A stretch of DNA of 45,000 nt. Source: Glandiceps talaboti. Its lineage: Eukaryota; Hemichordata; Enteropneusta; Spengelidae. Within the stretch, counting starts at the first letter, position 1. Each line of letters opens with the position of its first letter. The stretch spans positions 14,092,806-14,137,805 of the forward strand of contig NC_135567.1 in assembly GCF_964340395.1 (NCBI RefSeq), in the 5' to 3' direction. The position numbers and the translations under genes are program-made. This document shows positions 27,883 through 37,567 of this stretch, in pieces. The notes under the pieces were generated by a model. It was given only the letters and a program-made list of their open reading frames with translations. It was not told the origin of the DNA and searched no databases.

Positions 27883-28207
27883 CTGATTCCAAGATGCATT
27901 GCGTGTCTCTCCATACAATGCCATGTATTCTGTACGCGCGGAGAGGTTTGCACGCGCTACTCAGGTGGATGGTTGTCACATGACGGTACCCTGGGTTTAC
28001 CCGTAAAATCCCACTCTGTCATCGATAGCGTTCAGTTTTTGTTCTATAAAATCACCCATAATTAAAGAGGTCAACATGTCTTTCCATCATTTCATGATAA
28101 AAATGTTATTTCAAATGTAACTTTTTCAAATGTAATAAAGACAAAACAAGACTAAATCTAACAACATATAAAGCAACATCGACTCACCCAATGCATCTTG
28201 GAACCGG
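27883..28207. mobile_element. MITE-C copy 2
   Basis: Inverted ends CTGATTCCAAGATGCATTGC / CCAATGCATCTTGGAACCGG, same orientation as copy 1 (16866-17190), with the shared interior AAAGAGGTCAACATGTCTTT. Confidence 0.85.
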
Positions 28208-28329
28208 AAAATCGCCAATGGCACTGTAGTACAATTGAAGAGGTTAGCAATGATAATTAAAGTCATTTTCAGAGGGTTTGATTGGTAGGACATTATTCTC
28301 TCTTAGCAAGATGATTTATACTCATCCCT

Positions 28330-28634
28330 ATCATTAGCTTGCATATAACTCAGCTGATTGGTTGTTGCTATGGATAACTTTGCATATAACACGGCTGATT
28401 GGTTGTTGCTCTGGATAACTTTGCATATAACATGGCTGATTGGTTGTTGCTATGGATAACTTTGCATATAACACAGCTGATTGGTTGTTGCTATGGATAA
28501 CTTTGCATATAACACAGCTGATTGGTTGTTGCTATGGATAACTTTGCATATAACACGGCTGATTGGTTGTTGCCATGGATAACTTTGTATGTAACACGGC
28601 TGATTGGTTATTGCTATGGGTAGCGTTGCATATA
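28330..28634. repeat. 41-bp tandem array carrying NF-Y-, RFX- and octamer-like motifs
   Basis: GCTGATTGG begins at 28353, 28394, 28435, 28476, 28517, 28558 and 28599: seven units, exactly 41 bp apart. Each has CTGATTGG (inverted CCAAT, Y-box-like), GTTGCTATGGATAAC (resembles the RFX X-box palindrome) and CTTTGCATAT (octamer-like). Function is inference; the repeat itself is plain. Confidence 0.9.
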
Positions 28635-28910
28635 AATTTACATCTAATTATAAACATTTCATCCAATCATTTTGTTCCTAATTGTCACGATGTCACAAGA
28701 ACAAATGTTTACATTTTTATTGGATTACAAGCAAGCTATGACAAAGCCTCCATGACCTCTCAGCTTGAGGTCACAGAGGTCAGAGGTCAAAGGTCAGGAA
28801 AAAAGGTGAACAGTTCATTTTGAATCAATCATAGGCATTTGTCATCATACAAATCTCTTTATTCTCACAGTAAAACATGACAGACTACTACTATTGTAAC
28901 AACTTATTGT
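28635..28910. other. No gene; AGGTCA direct repeats
   Basis: GAGGTCAGAGGTCAAAGGTC at 28777-28796 contains three AGGTCA half sites, two of them in DR1 spacing, as recognised by some nuclear receptors. Confidence 0.45.
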
Positions 28911-29477
28911 AAACCACAGGGGCATGTAGGATGTTAAATGATCAAGTGATAACAATCATGTACAAACCACAGGGACTTGTGTGATTTTTTGTATAAATTT
29001 TGAATTTGATAACACCTTAAAGTGGCCATATAGATAAGGATATGGATTTTTATTTTGGATTTTTAATTTATAAAATAATTTTATCATGGCTTCCTACTTG
29101 AAAAATCAATGTAAAACAGCATATGCCAAGTCTGTGATTATAACTCAGTACACTGCAATAGATTAATATGTTGTAAAATGATTGTTATTGTGAGTACAGT
29201 AACAAACATTTTTACTCATTTTTTAGCATTTTGTAATGTATTGAATTATAAATACAGACTTAATTTGTTTTATTTTACATCTATTTTGCAAATAGAAGGC
29301 TATGATAAAATTGTTTTATAAATCAAAAATCCAAAATAAAAAGCAAATCACATCCATATGACAACTTTAAGGTGTTATCAAATTGAAAATCTAGTTTTAC
29401 AAAAATCACAAGTCCCTGTGGTTTGTAGTTTCTGATTAACATTTGGTCATCTAACATCCTACATGCCCCTGTGGTTT
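28911..29477. mobile_element. Foldback element D copy 1
   Basis: AAACCACAGGGGCATGTAGG at the left pairs with CCTACATGCCCCTGTGGTTT at the right. Inside, ACCTTAAAGTGGCCATATAG...GGATTTTTATTTTGGATTTT pairs with CAAAAATCCAAAATAAAAAG...CATATGACAACTTTAAGGT. AT-rich interior with no ORF. Related to the element at 31352-31832. Confidence 0.8.
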
Positions 29478-29769
29478 AAAGTACATGTGAAAGAAATGTA
29501 TAGATCTGATAAAATTAGACTGCAAGCCACTGTGGGTTGAACTTTCTACATGATTATTATCATTTGTTAAACATCCTCCATGCCCCTGTGGTTTACAGTG
29601 AAAATGATACATATATCTGATAAAATTGTATATAAAATTACACTGTAAACCAGTGGTTTGTATGTGATTGTCGATTAATGTGCTACATGCCCCTGTGGTC
29701 TACAGTACAAGTGAAAGAAATGTATACATCTGATAACATTTTTTACAAAATTACACTGCAAACCACTCT
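29478..29769. repeat. Diverged repeats with CATGCCCCTGTGGTTTACAG
   Basis: The motif recurs near 29579 and 29689, with CTGATAAAATT between copies. These look like older units related to both the foldback ends and the following array. Confidence 0.6.
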
Positions 29770-30612
29770 GGTTTGTACTTTGTATGTGAATCACTAATAT
29801 TTGACTATCGAAAATACAACATACATAAAGTGTGCAATTTCAGTAAATGTCCTACAGGCCACTGTGGTTTGTACTCCATACATAAAATGTGCAAGTCACA
29901 AATTTCACAAAATGTTCTACAGGCCACTGTGGTGTGTAAGTCACAAATTTCAGTAAATGTCCTACAGGCCATTTTGGTTTGTACTACACGGTTTGTACTA
30001 CATACATAAAATGGGCAAGTCACAAATTTCACAAAATGTTCTACAGGCCACTGTGGTGTGCAAGTCACAAATTTCAGTAAATGTCCTACAGGCCATTTTG
30101 GTTTGTACTACACGGTTTGTACTACATACATAAAATGGGCAAGTCACAAATTTCACAAAATGTTCTACAGGCCACTGTGGTGTGCAAGTCACAAATTTCA
30201 GTAAATGTCCTACAGGCCACTGTGGTTTGTACTACACGGTTTGTACTACATACATAAAATGTGCAAGTCACTAATTTCACAAAATGTCCTACAGGTCATT
30301 GTGGTTTGTACTACATAATTTAGTGTGCAAGTTACAAATGTCATTAAATGTTCTACAGGCCACTGTGGTGTGCAAGTCACAAATTTCAGTAAATGTCCTA
30401 CAGGCCACTGTGGTTAGTACTACACGGTTTGTACTACATACATAAAATGTGCAAGTTACAAATGTCATTAAATGTTCTACAGGCCACTGTGGTTTGCACT
30501 TCATACATACTTTAGTGTGCAAGTCACAAATTTCACAAAATGTCCTACAGGTCACTGTGGTTTGCACTACATGCATAAAATGTGCAAGTCATAAACTTGT
30601 AAATATTCTACA
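29770..30612. repeat. Tandem array with ~124-bp higher-order unit
   Basis: GCAAGTCACAAATTTCACAA begins near 29891, 30015, 30139 and (with a change) 30262. Subunits share CCTACAGGCCACTGTGGT. Cys-rich minus-strand ORFs are repeat artefacts. Confidence 0.88.
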
Positions 30613-30624
30613 GGCCAGTGGGAT

Positions 30625-30832
30625 AAGTTTTATGCAAATCTGATTTGTTATATGTCCAATCTGAAGTGAGATAAGTTTTATGCAAATCACATAGCTTGCA
30701 TTTTCAATATGAAGCAATATACATTTTATGCAAATCACACTTGTTGGATGTCCAATCAGAAGAGAGATAAATTTTATGCAAATAACAATGTTTTATATCC
30801 AATCAAAATTTAGATCAATGTTATGCAAATCG
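30625..30832. repeat. Array with ATGCAAAT every 47-48 bp
   Basis: Perfect octamers ATGCAAAT start at 30632, 30680, 30728, 30776 and 30823. CCAATC appears in three of the intervals. Sequence between motifs is diverged while the octamer is unchanged in all five. Confidence 0.8.
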
Positions 30833-31085
30833 GACAAGAAGATGCAAGCTGTGTGACCAACATTTTTCACTATAAAAAGTTTAAATATTTCTTTCTTTGA
30901 TGATTAGTACTATTGAAAACCTTTTTCTTGTATTTTCTTACTGGCTTTTCTTTAAATCTAAATTTTGCATCACGAGTTTATTTGCTATATTTTAATTGCA
31001 GTTGATGTATAATGTGCCTGTCGAGATGACGTACTTTTGTTTATCACAAATATGATATGTCATGTCACAGAACTATGCACACTGT
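30833..31085. other. No gene
   Basis: AT-rich; nothing recognised. Confidence 0.5.
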
Positions 31086-31322
31086 TTAGGGGTGAACAAA
31101 TCCACTGGTCTTGGGTCCGAGACTAGCAATTTTTTTTGGGCAAACCACACAAATTTGACCTTGTCTGGTCCGTCGGACCAGTACCTTACTGTTAATAACT
31201 ATGTTAAAAAGTCGTCTGAATATACAGATTCATAGGTAAGATTTAATGTTTCACATTAGTGGGACGTTGGACCACCAGTTCTGGGGACCACCAGTTCACA
31301 AAATGATTTGTTCACCCCTGCA
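31086..31322. mobile_element. MITE-A copy 2
   Basis: AGGGGTGAACAAATCCACTG at the left, GATTTGTTCACCCCTG at the right. Shorter than the other copies by an internal deletion around GGGACGTTGGACCACCAG. Confidence 0.85.
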
Positions 31323-31351
31323 GTGTTACGTTTACCACCATCATGTTGAAT

Positions 31352-31832
31352 TTGATTTGATGTGGCCATATGAATGAGGATTGGGTATTTAGTTTTGATT
31401 TTTAATTTAATTTAGATAAAATCATTTTATTTTAGCGTCCTACTTCAAAAATCAATATGAAACAACATAGCCAAAGCCTGTATTTGTAACTCAATAAATT
31501 GCAAACAGCTAAAAACAATTGTACAAAAGTTTGTCATTACAATTACAATAACAAACATTTTACAGTTACTAATCTTTTGCAAATGCAAAATCAAATGCAA
31601 AATCAATTTACAATGCACGATTGACGTTGTGTGTGCAGCTTCCATATGAATGTCCAATGCATTTGCATCCGTATATACCTTGCCGCACTTCTTACACGGA
31701 TAGACGCTATCCATGTCTGTATAAGGACTTGGTTTATATTGTTTCACATTGATTTTTCAAGTAGGAAGCCGTTATAAAAAACGTCTTACAAAAAATAAAT
31801 ACCCAGTCCTCATCCATATGGTCACTTTAACT
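31352..31832. mobile_element. Foldback element D copy 2 carrying a ZNF3 fragment
   Basis: Inverted ends: GTGGCCATATGAATGAGGAT at 31362 and its imperfect complement ATCCATATGGTCAC ending near 31826. An inner pair is CCTACTTCAAAAATCAATAT against TTGATTTTTCAAGTAGGAAG. The interior between the arms contains 116 bp from ZNF3 (next entry). Confidence 0.78.
31605..31720 (-). pseudogene. Captured 116-bp fragment of ZNF3 (one zinc finger)
   Basis: Near-identical to 32332-32447 in ZNF3, with two differences seen, both CpG to TpG/CpA changes. Minus strand encodes the finger YPCKKCGKVYTDANALDIHM...H from the second ZNF3 module. It lies inside a foldback element, in the same orientation as ZNF3 and about 350 bp beyond its stop codon. 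There is no start or splice context, so it is probably not expressed as protein. Confidence 0.88.
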
Positions 31833-31887
31833 GTTAGCCTTTATGCACATCATGTAAATTTCTGTAAATTTCTGCACAGAAATAAAG

Positions 31888-31893
31888 TTTATT
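31888..31893 (-). terminator. Candidate polyadenylation signal of ZNF3
   Basis: AATAAA on the minus strand, about 175 bp after the ZNF3 stop codon. It is the first perfect hexamer noticed downstream. The cleavage site is not confirmed. Confidence 0.35.
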
Positions 31894-32066
31894 TGAGTGT
31901 CTTTGTTACTGGCGAGATTTTTGGCTAGACTCCAGAGAAGTCTTTTGCATAACTTGAAAATTTAAAACACAGAAATAAAGTCTTATGTGAATGCCCTTAG
32001 TTACTGGTTCAATTTTCATAGTACGGGACCACGAGGCACACATGTGAATTGTACGGCTACTATGCA

Positions 32067-35000
32067 TTAAATCGATTCTTGTTTAATCTCAAGTTCGTCT
32101 TCTTCGTCGTGGCATTTTACATGCGCAATTAAGTCATCTTTCTTTTCACATCGGTATCTGCATGTTCCACATTTGTACATTTTATCTTCAAGATGAACCG
32201 ACGTCAAGTGTTCTTTCATTGCGTCGTGCCTGTGAAACTCTTGCGGACATTGTGGACACTTGAATTCTTTAGGTGCGTGACTCCTCATGTGACGCATAAG
32301 AAGATATTCATTTTTGCATTTCTTTTCGCACAATTTACAATGCACGATTGACGTTGTGTGCGCAGCTTCCATATGAATGTCCAATGCATTTGCGTCCGTA
32401 TATACCTTGCCGCACTTCTTACACGGATAGACGCTATCCATGTCTGTGTGCGTGAGTGAATGCTTCTGTAAGGCGTGTTTGTACGGGAACTTCTTTTTGC
32501 AGATTTTGCACTGATGTTTCATCTCTTCATGATTGTACGCTTTATGTTGTCGTAAACTGGAATCTGACGCGAAACTTTTTTCGCAAATTTCGCAAATGAA
32601 CGGCTTAAGACCAGTATGAATATTTTCGTGAATTTTCAGACATTTTCTGAACGGGAACTCTTTCGCGCAGTACGTACAAGTCCATACTTTTTTCGGCTTT
32701 TTAACGATAGGTTCTTCAACTGGTGTACCTGGCAATATATTACCGCTGAAATTATCAATATCAAGTTGTTCCTGGTCATATGCTAATTTTATCTGCTCAT
32801 ATTCAACTTTTATGTGTTCCTCTGCGAGCTTCCGGTCCAGGAAGGCCTTGCCGCAGACGTCGCAATTGTAGACTTGAAGTCGTTGTGGGTGTTTCTCAAT
32901 AATATGGTATTGCCATTCTCGGTATAAGAGTCTAACACCACAAAACTGACAGAGACGACTGGAGCACTGACTTTTGGTGAGGTGAAATATGAGATCGTTA
33001 TCAAGTTTGTAACGATAGCCACATTTATGACACATAAAAGGCATGTATGTATTTTCTTCTTCCATCACTTGAATCATTTTGATTTTAAATTCTTCCAGTT
33101 CTTCCGGAGTGTGAAATTCCCGCTTCTTTCGCAAGTCAACACACATGCGATATTTCCCCTTCCTTCTTTTTGGCTCTTGGGCATCACTTCCAAGAATTTC
33201 ATTTCCGATAGAACTACCCTTCGGAGATAAACCTGGGAATTTTCCTTCTGTAATTTCACCACCTCCATTACCTGTTAGGTTTCCTTGGTTACCTAATATG
33301 TTACTATGGCAACCAGATACATTTCCTTGGTTACCCTGTACAACATGGTTATCTGGTATATTCGATGCATGGTTTTGAGTTTCATTACCACTGCCATCAG
33401 GTGGTGCGATATATAATTCTACTGAGCCTTCTTGCGCCAATTTCGTCTGTGAATCTGAAATTGACTCGCTATTTTTTGATCCTAATGTTTGTTGTTTTTC
33501 AGACATCTCTTCGGCTTCCGCCGCAGCCTTCTCTGCTTCCATTCTTGCTTTAATCGTTTCTATACTAACACCCGCTGCTATTTCATCCAAGGCGTCACGA
33601 TGAGCATGTGAGAAATGTCGCCGTAAAGTTGTCGGAGATGCGAAATCTTTGCCGCAAAGTTTACAGTCCATCCTGTCTAACTCTGTGTGAATCGCGGCAT
33701 GTCGTTTTAACTGCGCTCTGAAATTAAACTTGCGTCTACATTGAGTACATCTATACTTCTTCTTTCCATGTTTTGCCAAACAATGCGTGTCAAGCATACT
33801 CTCTTGTGTAAACACTTCTCCGCAGATAGAACATTCGAACTCGGGATTCGCGTGACATTGCTCGGCTAATTTACTATCCATGAATATTTTTCTGCATGTG
33901 ACGCAGTTATAAAGCTGTAACCTTGTCGCGTGGGTATTGATCACGTGCTGCTGCCAATCTCCGTGAGCGAATTTCACACCGCAATACGGACAAAGACGTT
34001 TAGAACATTTATGATGCGTCAGATACTTTTCTTCTTTGTACCCAAATCCACATTTCTCGCATTTGTACGGTCTCAGATTATATTCTTCCTCTGTTGACAG
34101 TGTTAGAAAAGATTTGAAATCTTCCAACTCTTGAAGCGTTTGGAAATCTCGTTTCTTTCTCAAGTCGACGTAATTGGCATGTTTTTGTTTCTTGTTCCAG
34201 CTTGGAAATTCCTGACTAAGATTTGCAGCTGTAGCAGCAAGACTGCTAGGCACCCCTTCCGGTAATTCACGACCGCCTTCTACGGACACTTCTGGCAAAC
34301 TATTCCTGACAGGCATAATTGTTATTCCTGGTGCCGGTACTACACTAGATCGTGATAACCCAACTGCCGGCATGATTCCCAACCCTCTTATAGGAGTAAT
34401 AACAGCTCCTCCTCCAGTACCACCTCCAATAGGAAGCATTCCGGTCCCATCAGGGGACACAACTCCAAGACTAGTCAACGGAACCAGACTACCAGCTGGT
34501 GAAAGATTAGCCGTGGAAACTGCAGTGGACCAGTGTGGATTACCTAGTAAATTGGCAGTTGTGTCGGATACCATTGAAGGAACACTGCTACTAGTGCTAG
34601 CTACTACTGACTTTATACCAGCATCTAATAATTGTCTGACAGTTGGCTCATCTTTATCGTTTTCGAACGTACCCGTCACATTGGAGATCAGCAACTCACC
34701 TGGAGTATTATTCTGACTTAGTGGGGTCAAACTCAGCAATGGATTGGGATTGCTTTTCGGATCCATGTGTAGCAAAGCCTCACTACCATAGCTAGACATT
34801 GAAGATATTTCAGTTGGACTGCTCATATCATTTGTTGTCTGAACATGATTCTTGTTTCCCTTCTCCGATTCATCAGTTATGGAAGATGAGTGGCTCATCT
34901 CAATATCTTCACAGTTGTCATGGAAACTCTGTTTGCTGCTGTTTGTTGCTGTGGTAACGACACACCAATGATTGTCCGATCTTAAAGTAGTCTGAATATA

Positions 35001-35495
35001 ATGTGGTTCTTCTTTTACAATCACTGTTGTGGCATTCTCATCCTCATTAACATCATCATGATCATCATCTTCTGATTGCAATGATACTGTTTCTATAGCA
35101 ACAGGTTGCCTGGTTACGTAATCATCATCATAGTCACCAACATCATCATGTGAAGCTTGGAGCAGATGAGAATCTTGTAATTCAGATGTATTATTCATGA
35201 TACTGGTTTCCATGGAAACAGATTGTTGTGATACTGTCTGACAGGAGACACCACCATCATCATAAGTGTTCTGGAATTCAGTTGAACTATGACCTGTTGA
35301 ACTATGACCTGCATCATCTTCTTTCTCTCTCTTGATGGTTACTCTCTGCATACAGATGTCACCAGGTTTGATCTTGAGGCCAATTGTTTTAAAATCATTA
35401 ATCGTGTCCTCACTGCCTGCATATATCGATGATCTGTCATTTTCCGAGACGATGATAAACACACTGCAATGATATTTATCTGTCAACTCCCAACA
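32067..35495 (-). CDS. ZNF3 exon 2: large multi-finger C2H2 protein with duplicated module
   Basis: Main exon of a probable nuclear DNA-binding regulator. Acceptor TTTTTCAG precedes TGT TGG GAG at 35495 and joins exon 1 (40570-40665) in phase 0, for about 1174 aa. Order: N-terminal module (CWELTDKYHCSVFIIVSEND) shared with ZNF1/2; acidic Ser/Thr/Asp-rich region; Gly/Pro/Val-rich region around residues 300-440; module 1 at about 474-665, starting VDLRKKRDF with about six fingers; a Glu/Ala helix and Asn/Gly-rich linker (GNQGN motifs); module 2 at about 817-1165, starting VDLRKKREF with about ten fingers. Both modules open with a C2HC-like finger and a Trp finger (HGDWQQH, YREWQYH), and the third finger lacks a normal His pair. 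The apparent start at 35486 is TTG, so exon 1 is required. Confidence 0.92.
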   Translation of the reverse strand, partial: CWELTDKYHCSVFIIVSENDRSSIYAGSEDTINDFKTIGLKIKPGDICMQRVTIKREKEDDAGHSSTGHSSTEFQNTYDDGGVSCQTVSQQSVSMETSIMNNTSELQDSHLLQASHDDVGDYDDDYVTRQPVAIETVSLQSEDDDHDDVNEDENATTVIVKEEPHYIQTTLRSDNHWCVVTTATNSSKQSFHDNCEDIEMSHSSSITDESEKGNKNHVQTTNDMSSPTEISSMSSYGSEALLHMDPKSNPNPLLSLTPLSQNNTPGELLISNVTGTFENDKDEPTVRQLLDAGIKSVVASTSSSVPSMVSDTTANLLGNPHWSTAVSTANLSPAGSLVPLTSLGVVSPDGTGMLPIGGGTGGGAVITPIRGLGIMPAVGLSRSSVVPAPGITIMPVRNSLPEVSVEGGRELPEGVPSSLAATAANLSQEFPSWNKKQKHANYVDLRKKRDFQTLQELEDFKSFLTLSTEEEYNLRPYKCEKCGFGYKEEKYLTHHKCSKRLCPYCGVKFAHGDWQQHVINTHATRLQLYNCVTCRKIFMDSKLAEQCHANPEFECSICGEVFTQESMLDTHCLAKHGKKKYRCTQCRRKFNFRAQLKRHAAIHTELDRMDCKLCGKDFASPTTLRRHFSHAHRDALDEIAAGVSIETIKARMEAEKAAAEAEEMSEKQQTLGSKNSESISDSQTKLAQEGSVELYIAPPDGSGNETQNHASNIPDNHVVQGNQGNVSGCHSNILGNQGNLTGNGGGEITEGKFPGLSPKGSSIGNEILGSDAQEPKRRKGKYRMCVDLRKKREFHTPEELEEFKIKMIQVMEEENTYMPFMCHKCGYRYKLDNDLIFHLTKSQCSSRLCQFCGVRLLYREWQYHIIEKHPQRLQVYNCDVCGKAFLDRKLAEEHIKVEYEQIKLAYDQEQLDIDNFSGNILPGTPVEEPIVKKPKKVWTCTYCAKEFPFRKCLKIHENIHTGLKPFICEICEKSFASDSSLRQHKAYNHEEMKHQCKICKKKFPYKHALQKHSLTHTDMDSVYPCKKCGKVYTDANALDIHMEAAHTTSIVHCKLCEKKCKNEYLLMRHMRSHAPKEFKCPQCPQEFHRHDAMKEHLTSVHLEDKMYKCGTCRYRCEKKDDLIAHVKCHDEEDELEIKQESI

Positions 35496-35589
35496 CTGAA
35501 AAACAGAAAGAAAACATGAGTTACTTGGTCATCGTTCTCAGAATGTTGTACAGTTTTGGGTCTACCTTTTGTTTTCCTAAGAAAGTGTT

Positions 35590-35985
35590 GTCATAGTCTG
35601 TCTGCTTGTGTATCTATCTATCTTTCTGTCTGTCTGATTCTGTGTGTCTGACTGTATGTACATGTATGTCTGCATCTATGTTTGTGTCTGTCTGTATACA
35701 CCTGTCTGTCTGACTGACTGCGTTTCTGACTGTCTGTGTGCCTGTCTGTCTGTCTAACTGTGTGTATCTGTCTGACTCTGCTTGTGTATGTCTGTGTCCA
35801 TCCGTCTCTGCATGTGTCTGACTGACTGACTGACTGTGTGTCTATGTCTGTGTATCTGTCTCTGTGTCTATGTCTGTGAATCTGTCTCTGTGTCTATGTT
35901 TGTGTATCTGTCTCCGTGTCTATGTTTGTGTGTCTGTCTCTTTTCTTGTCTGTCTCCATGTACATGTATATGTGTCTGTCTGTGG
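35590..35985. repeat. TGTCTG-rich low-complexity tract
   Basis: Irregular (TGTCTG)n, (TGACTGAC)n and (TGTGTCTATGTC)n. ORFs reading Cys/Leu/Val repeats are artefacts. Confidence 0.9.
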
Positions 35986-36288
35986 ACACATTTTTTTCAA
36001 AAGCTACTACATGTGTGTTCAATGATTCTCATGAAACTTTTGATCCTTATATTAGCAATATTGGAATTGTAAGAACTGATTACATTTTGGTAGACATCTT
36101 ACATAATTAATGATTATGGTTATTTAGTGCAAATATCAAGAATGGATGATAATAACAAAACACCAATGTCTCGTATGTTGACATAGCTTTCATTTCCCAT
36201 AATATCTTACAACATAATCACTATTACATCACATGGTTGTCTGATCACAAAGTGATACTCTAGTCACAACACTTGAACTAGTTAGACT

Positions 36289-36563
36289 TCAGGGGTGAAC
36301 AAATCCACTGGTCCTGGGTCCGGGACTAGTGATTTTTTGGGGGGCGGACCACACAAATTTTAACTTGTCTGGTCCGTTGGACCAGTACCTTACTGTTAAT
36401 AACTATGTTAAAAAGTCATCTGAATATACAGATTCATAGGTAAGATTTAATGTTTCACATTAGCGGGACCTGGGACCACTAATTCTTTCAGCAGGACCAC
36501 TGGATTTTTTAAGGCACTGGTCCGGGGACCACCAGTTCACAAAATGATGTGTTCACCCCTACA
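36289..36563. mobile_element. MITE-A copy 3
   Basis: CAGGGGTGAACAAATCCACT to GATGTGTTCACCCCTA. Very similar to copy 1, including CTAATTCTTTCAGCAGGACC. It lies in intron 1 of ZNF3, as copy 1 lies in intron 1 of ZNF1. Confidence 0.85.
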
Positions 36564-36869
36564 ATTCTAACATGGTGACACATTAAAAACTTGAACACTC
36601 ACGATTTAAGCTTGCAACTACACTACCTACAGATAATACTGACCACTAATTAATAATTGACTACTTCTAGTGAATACATGTATATGGTTATCTGATGATG
36701 AAAAATACAAACAGTAGAAGCTAGAGCAGATTTATTGGTACATGTAGCTAGTGACTGAGATGGGTACAAACTAAAACAGTTGTTGCAAGCTGTCATTAGA
36801 GGTTGATGTAGTGCCCTCACAGTAGGTTGGCATCTCAGTGATAGCTAGTTTACCTCAAGTTGCTGTACA

Positions 36870-37008
36870 TTCAACCTCATTCAGTGTTTACACTATCTTG
36901 ATTACAGGGTGACTGCATCCACATAACCAAGTCATTACTATTATGCACTCCACCTTATTCAGTGTTTACACTATCTTGATTACAGGGTGAATACATCCAC
37001 ATAACCAA
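36870..37008. repeat. 78-bp direct duplication
   Basis: ATTCAGTGTTTACACTATCT...GATTACAGGGTGA...CATCCACATAACCAAG occurs twice, with few differences. Confidence 0.8.
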
Positions 37009-37084
37009 GGGAAGATGAACACAGAATTCACGTGTGATATTGAGGAATAGATTGAGGTGTTATGAGGTGAAACCTAGAATGAAT

Positions 37085-37145
37085 TATGGGTACCCTCTAA
37101 ACCGGCCATGTTGAATGTTGCATCATGGGAAATGTGATAATAAAT
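37085..37145. mobile_element. MITE-B fragment
   Basis: CCATGTTGAATGTTGCATCA...TGGGAAATGTGATAATAAAT matches the end region of MITE-B copy 2 at 41228-41272. The rest is missing; the next element begins about 20 bp on. Confidence 0.7.
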
Positions 37146-37164
37146 ACTAAGCATGTTCCTAGGG

Positions 37165-37560
37165 CAATTGCACAATGTCACACAAGCTCAATGAACAAAT
37201 TGGGAAATGGAGGGGGGGGGGGGGTGTTACCGATTACTGAACTTGATTTTCACATATTTTAGAAAACCTTCACACCTTTGATAACAGGTTCTGTATTTAC
37301 TACTGAGTAATGATAAGGTGATTAAAATTTACTGCTAATGTGATATACAGTGCTGGGTTTCTGGTTAGTATTTTAATGAGATTCCTAGTATGATTTGACA
37401 CTGCATCGATCATATTAATGTCACCCTTACAATTTTGATCATGTGACATCATATACATAAATGTGTCATTGTTACACTTATGAGCGTTCATTTTGGGGGA
37501 GAGGGTTTTGTCCTAAAAATAACAAGTTCATTTATTGAGCTTTTGTGACATTGTGCGATC
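37165..37560. mobile_element. Inverted-repeat element, ~400 bp
   Basis: TTGCACAATGTCACACAAGC...TCAATGAACAA pairs with TTCATTTATTGAGCTTTTGT...GACATTGTGCG. A 13-bp G run lies just inside the left arm. No coding capacity. Confidence 0.65.
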
Positions 37561-37567
37561 AATCATC

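Noticed and set aside
29805-30576. Cys-rich small secreted-protein-like ORFs
   Set aside because: They follow the 124-bp tandem array and repeat with it; no signal peptide or splice context.
29770-30612. CRISPR-like array
   Set aside because: Units are contiguous variants of one sequence without unique spacers, in a eukaryotic context.
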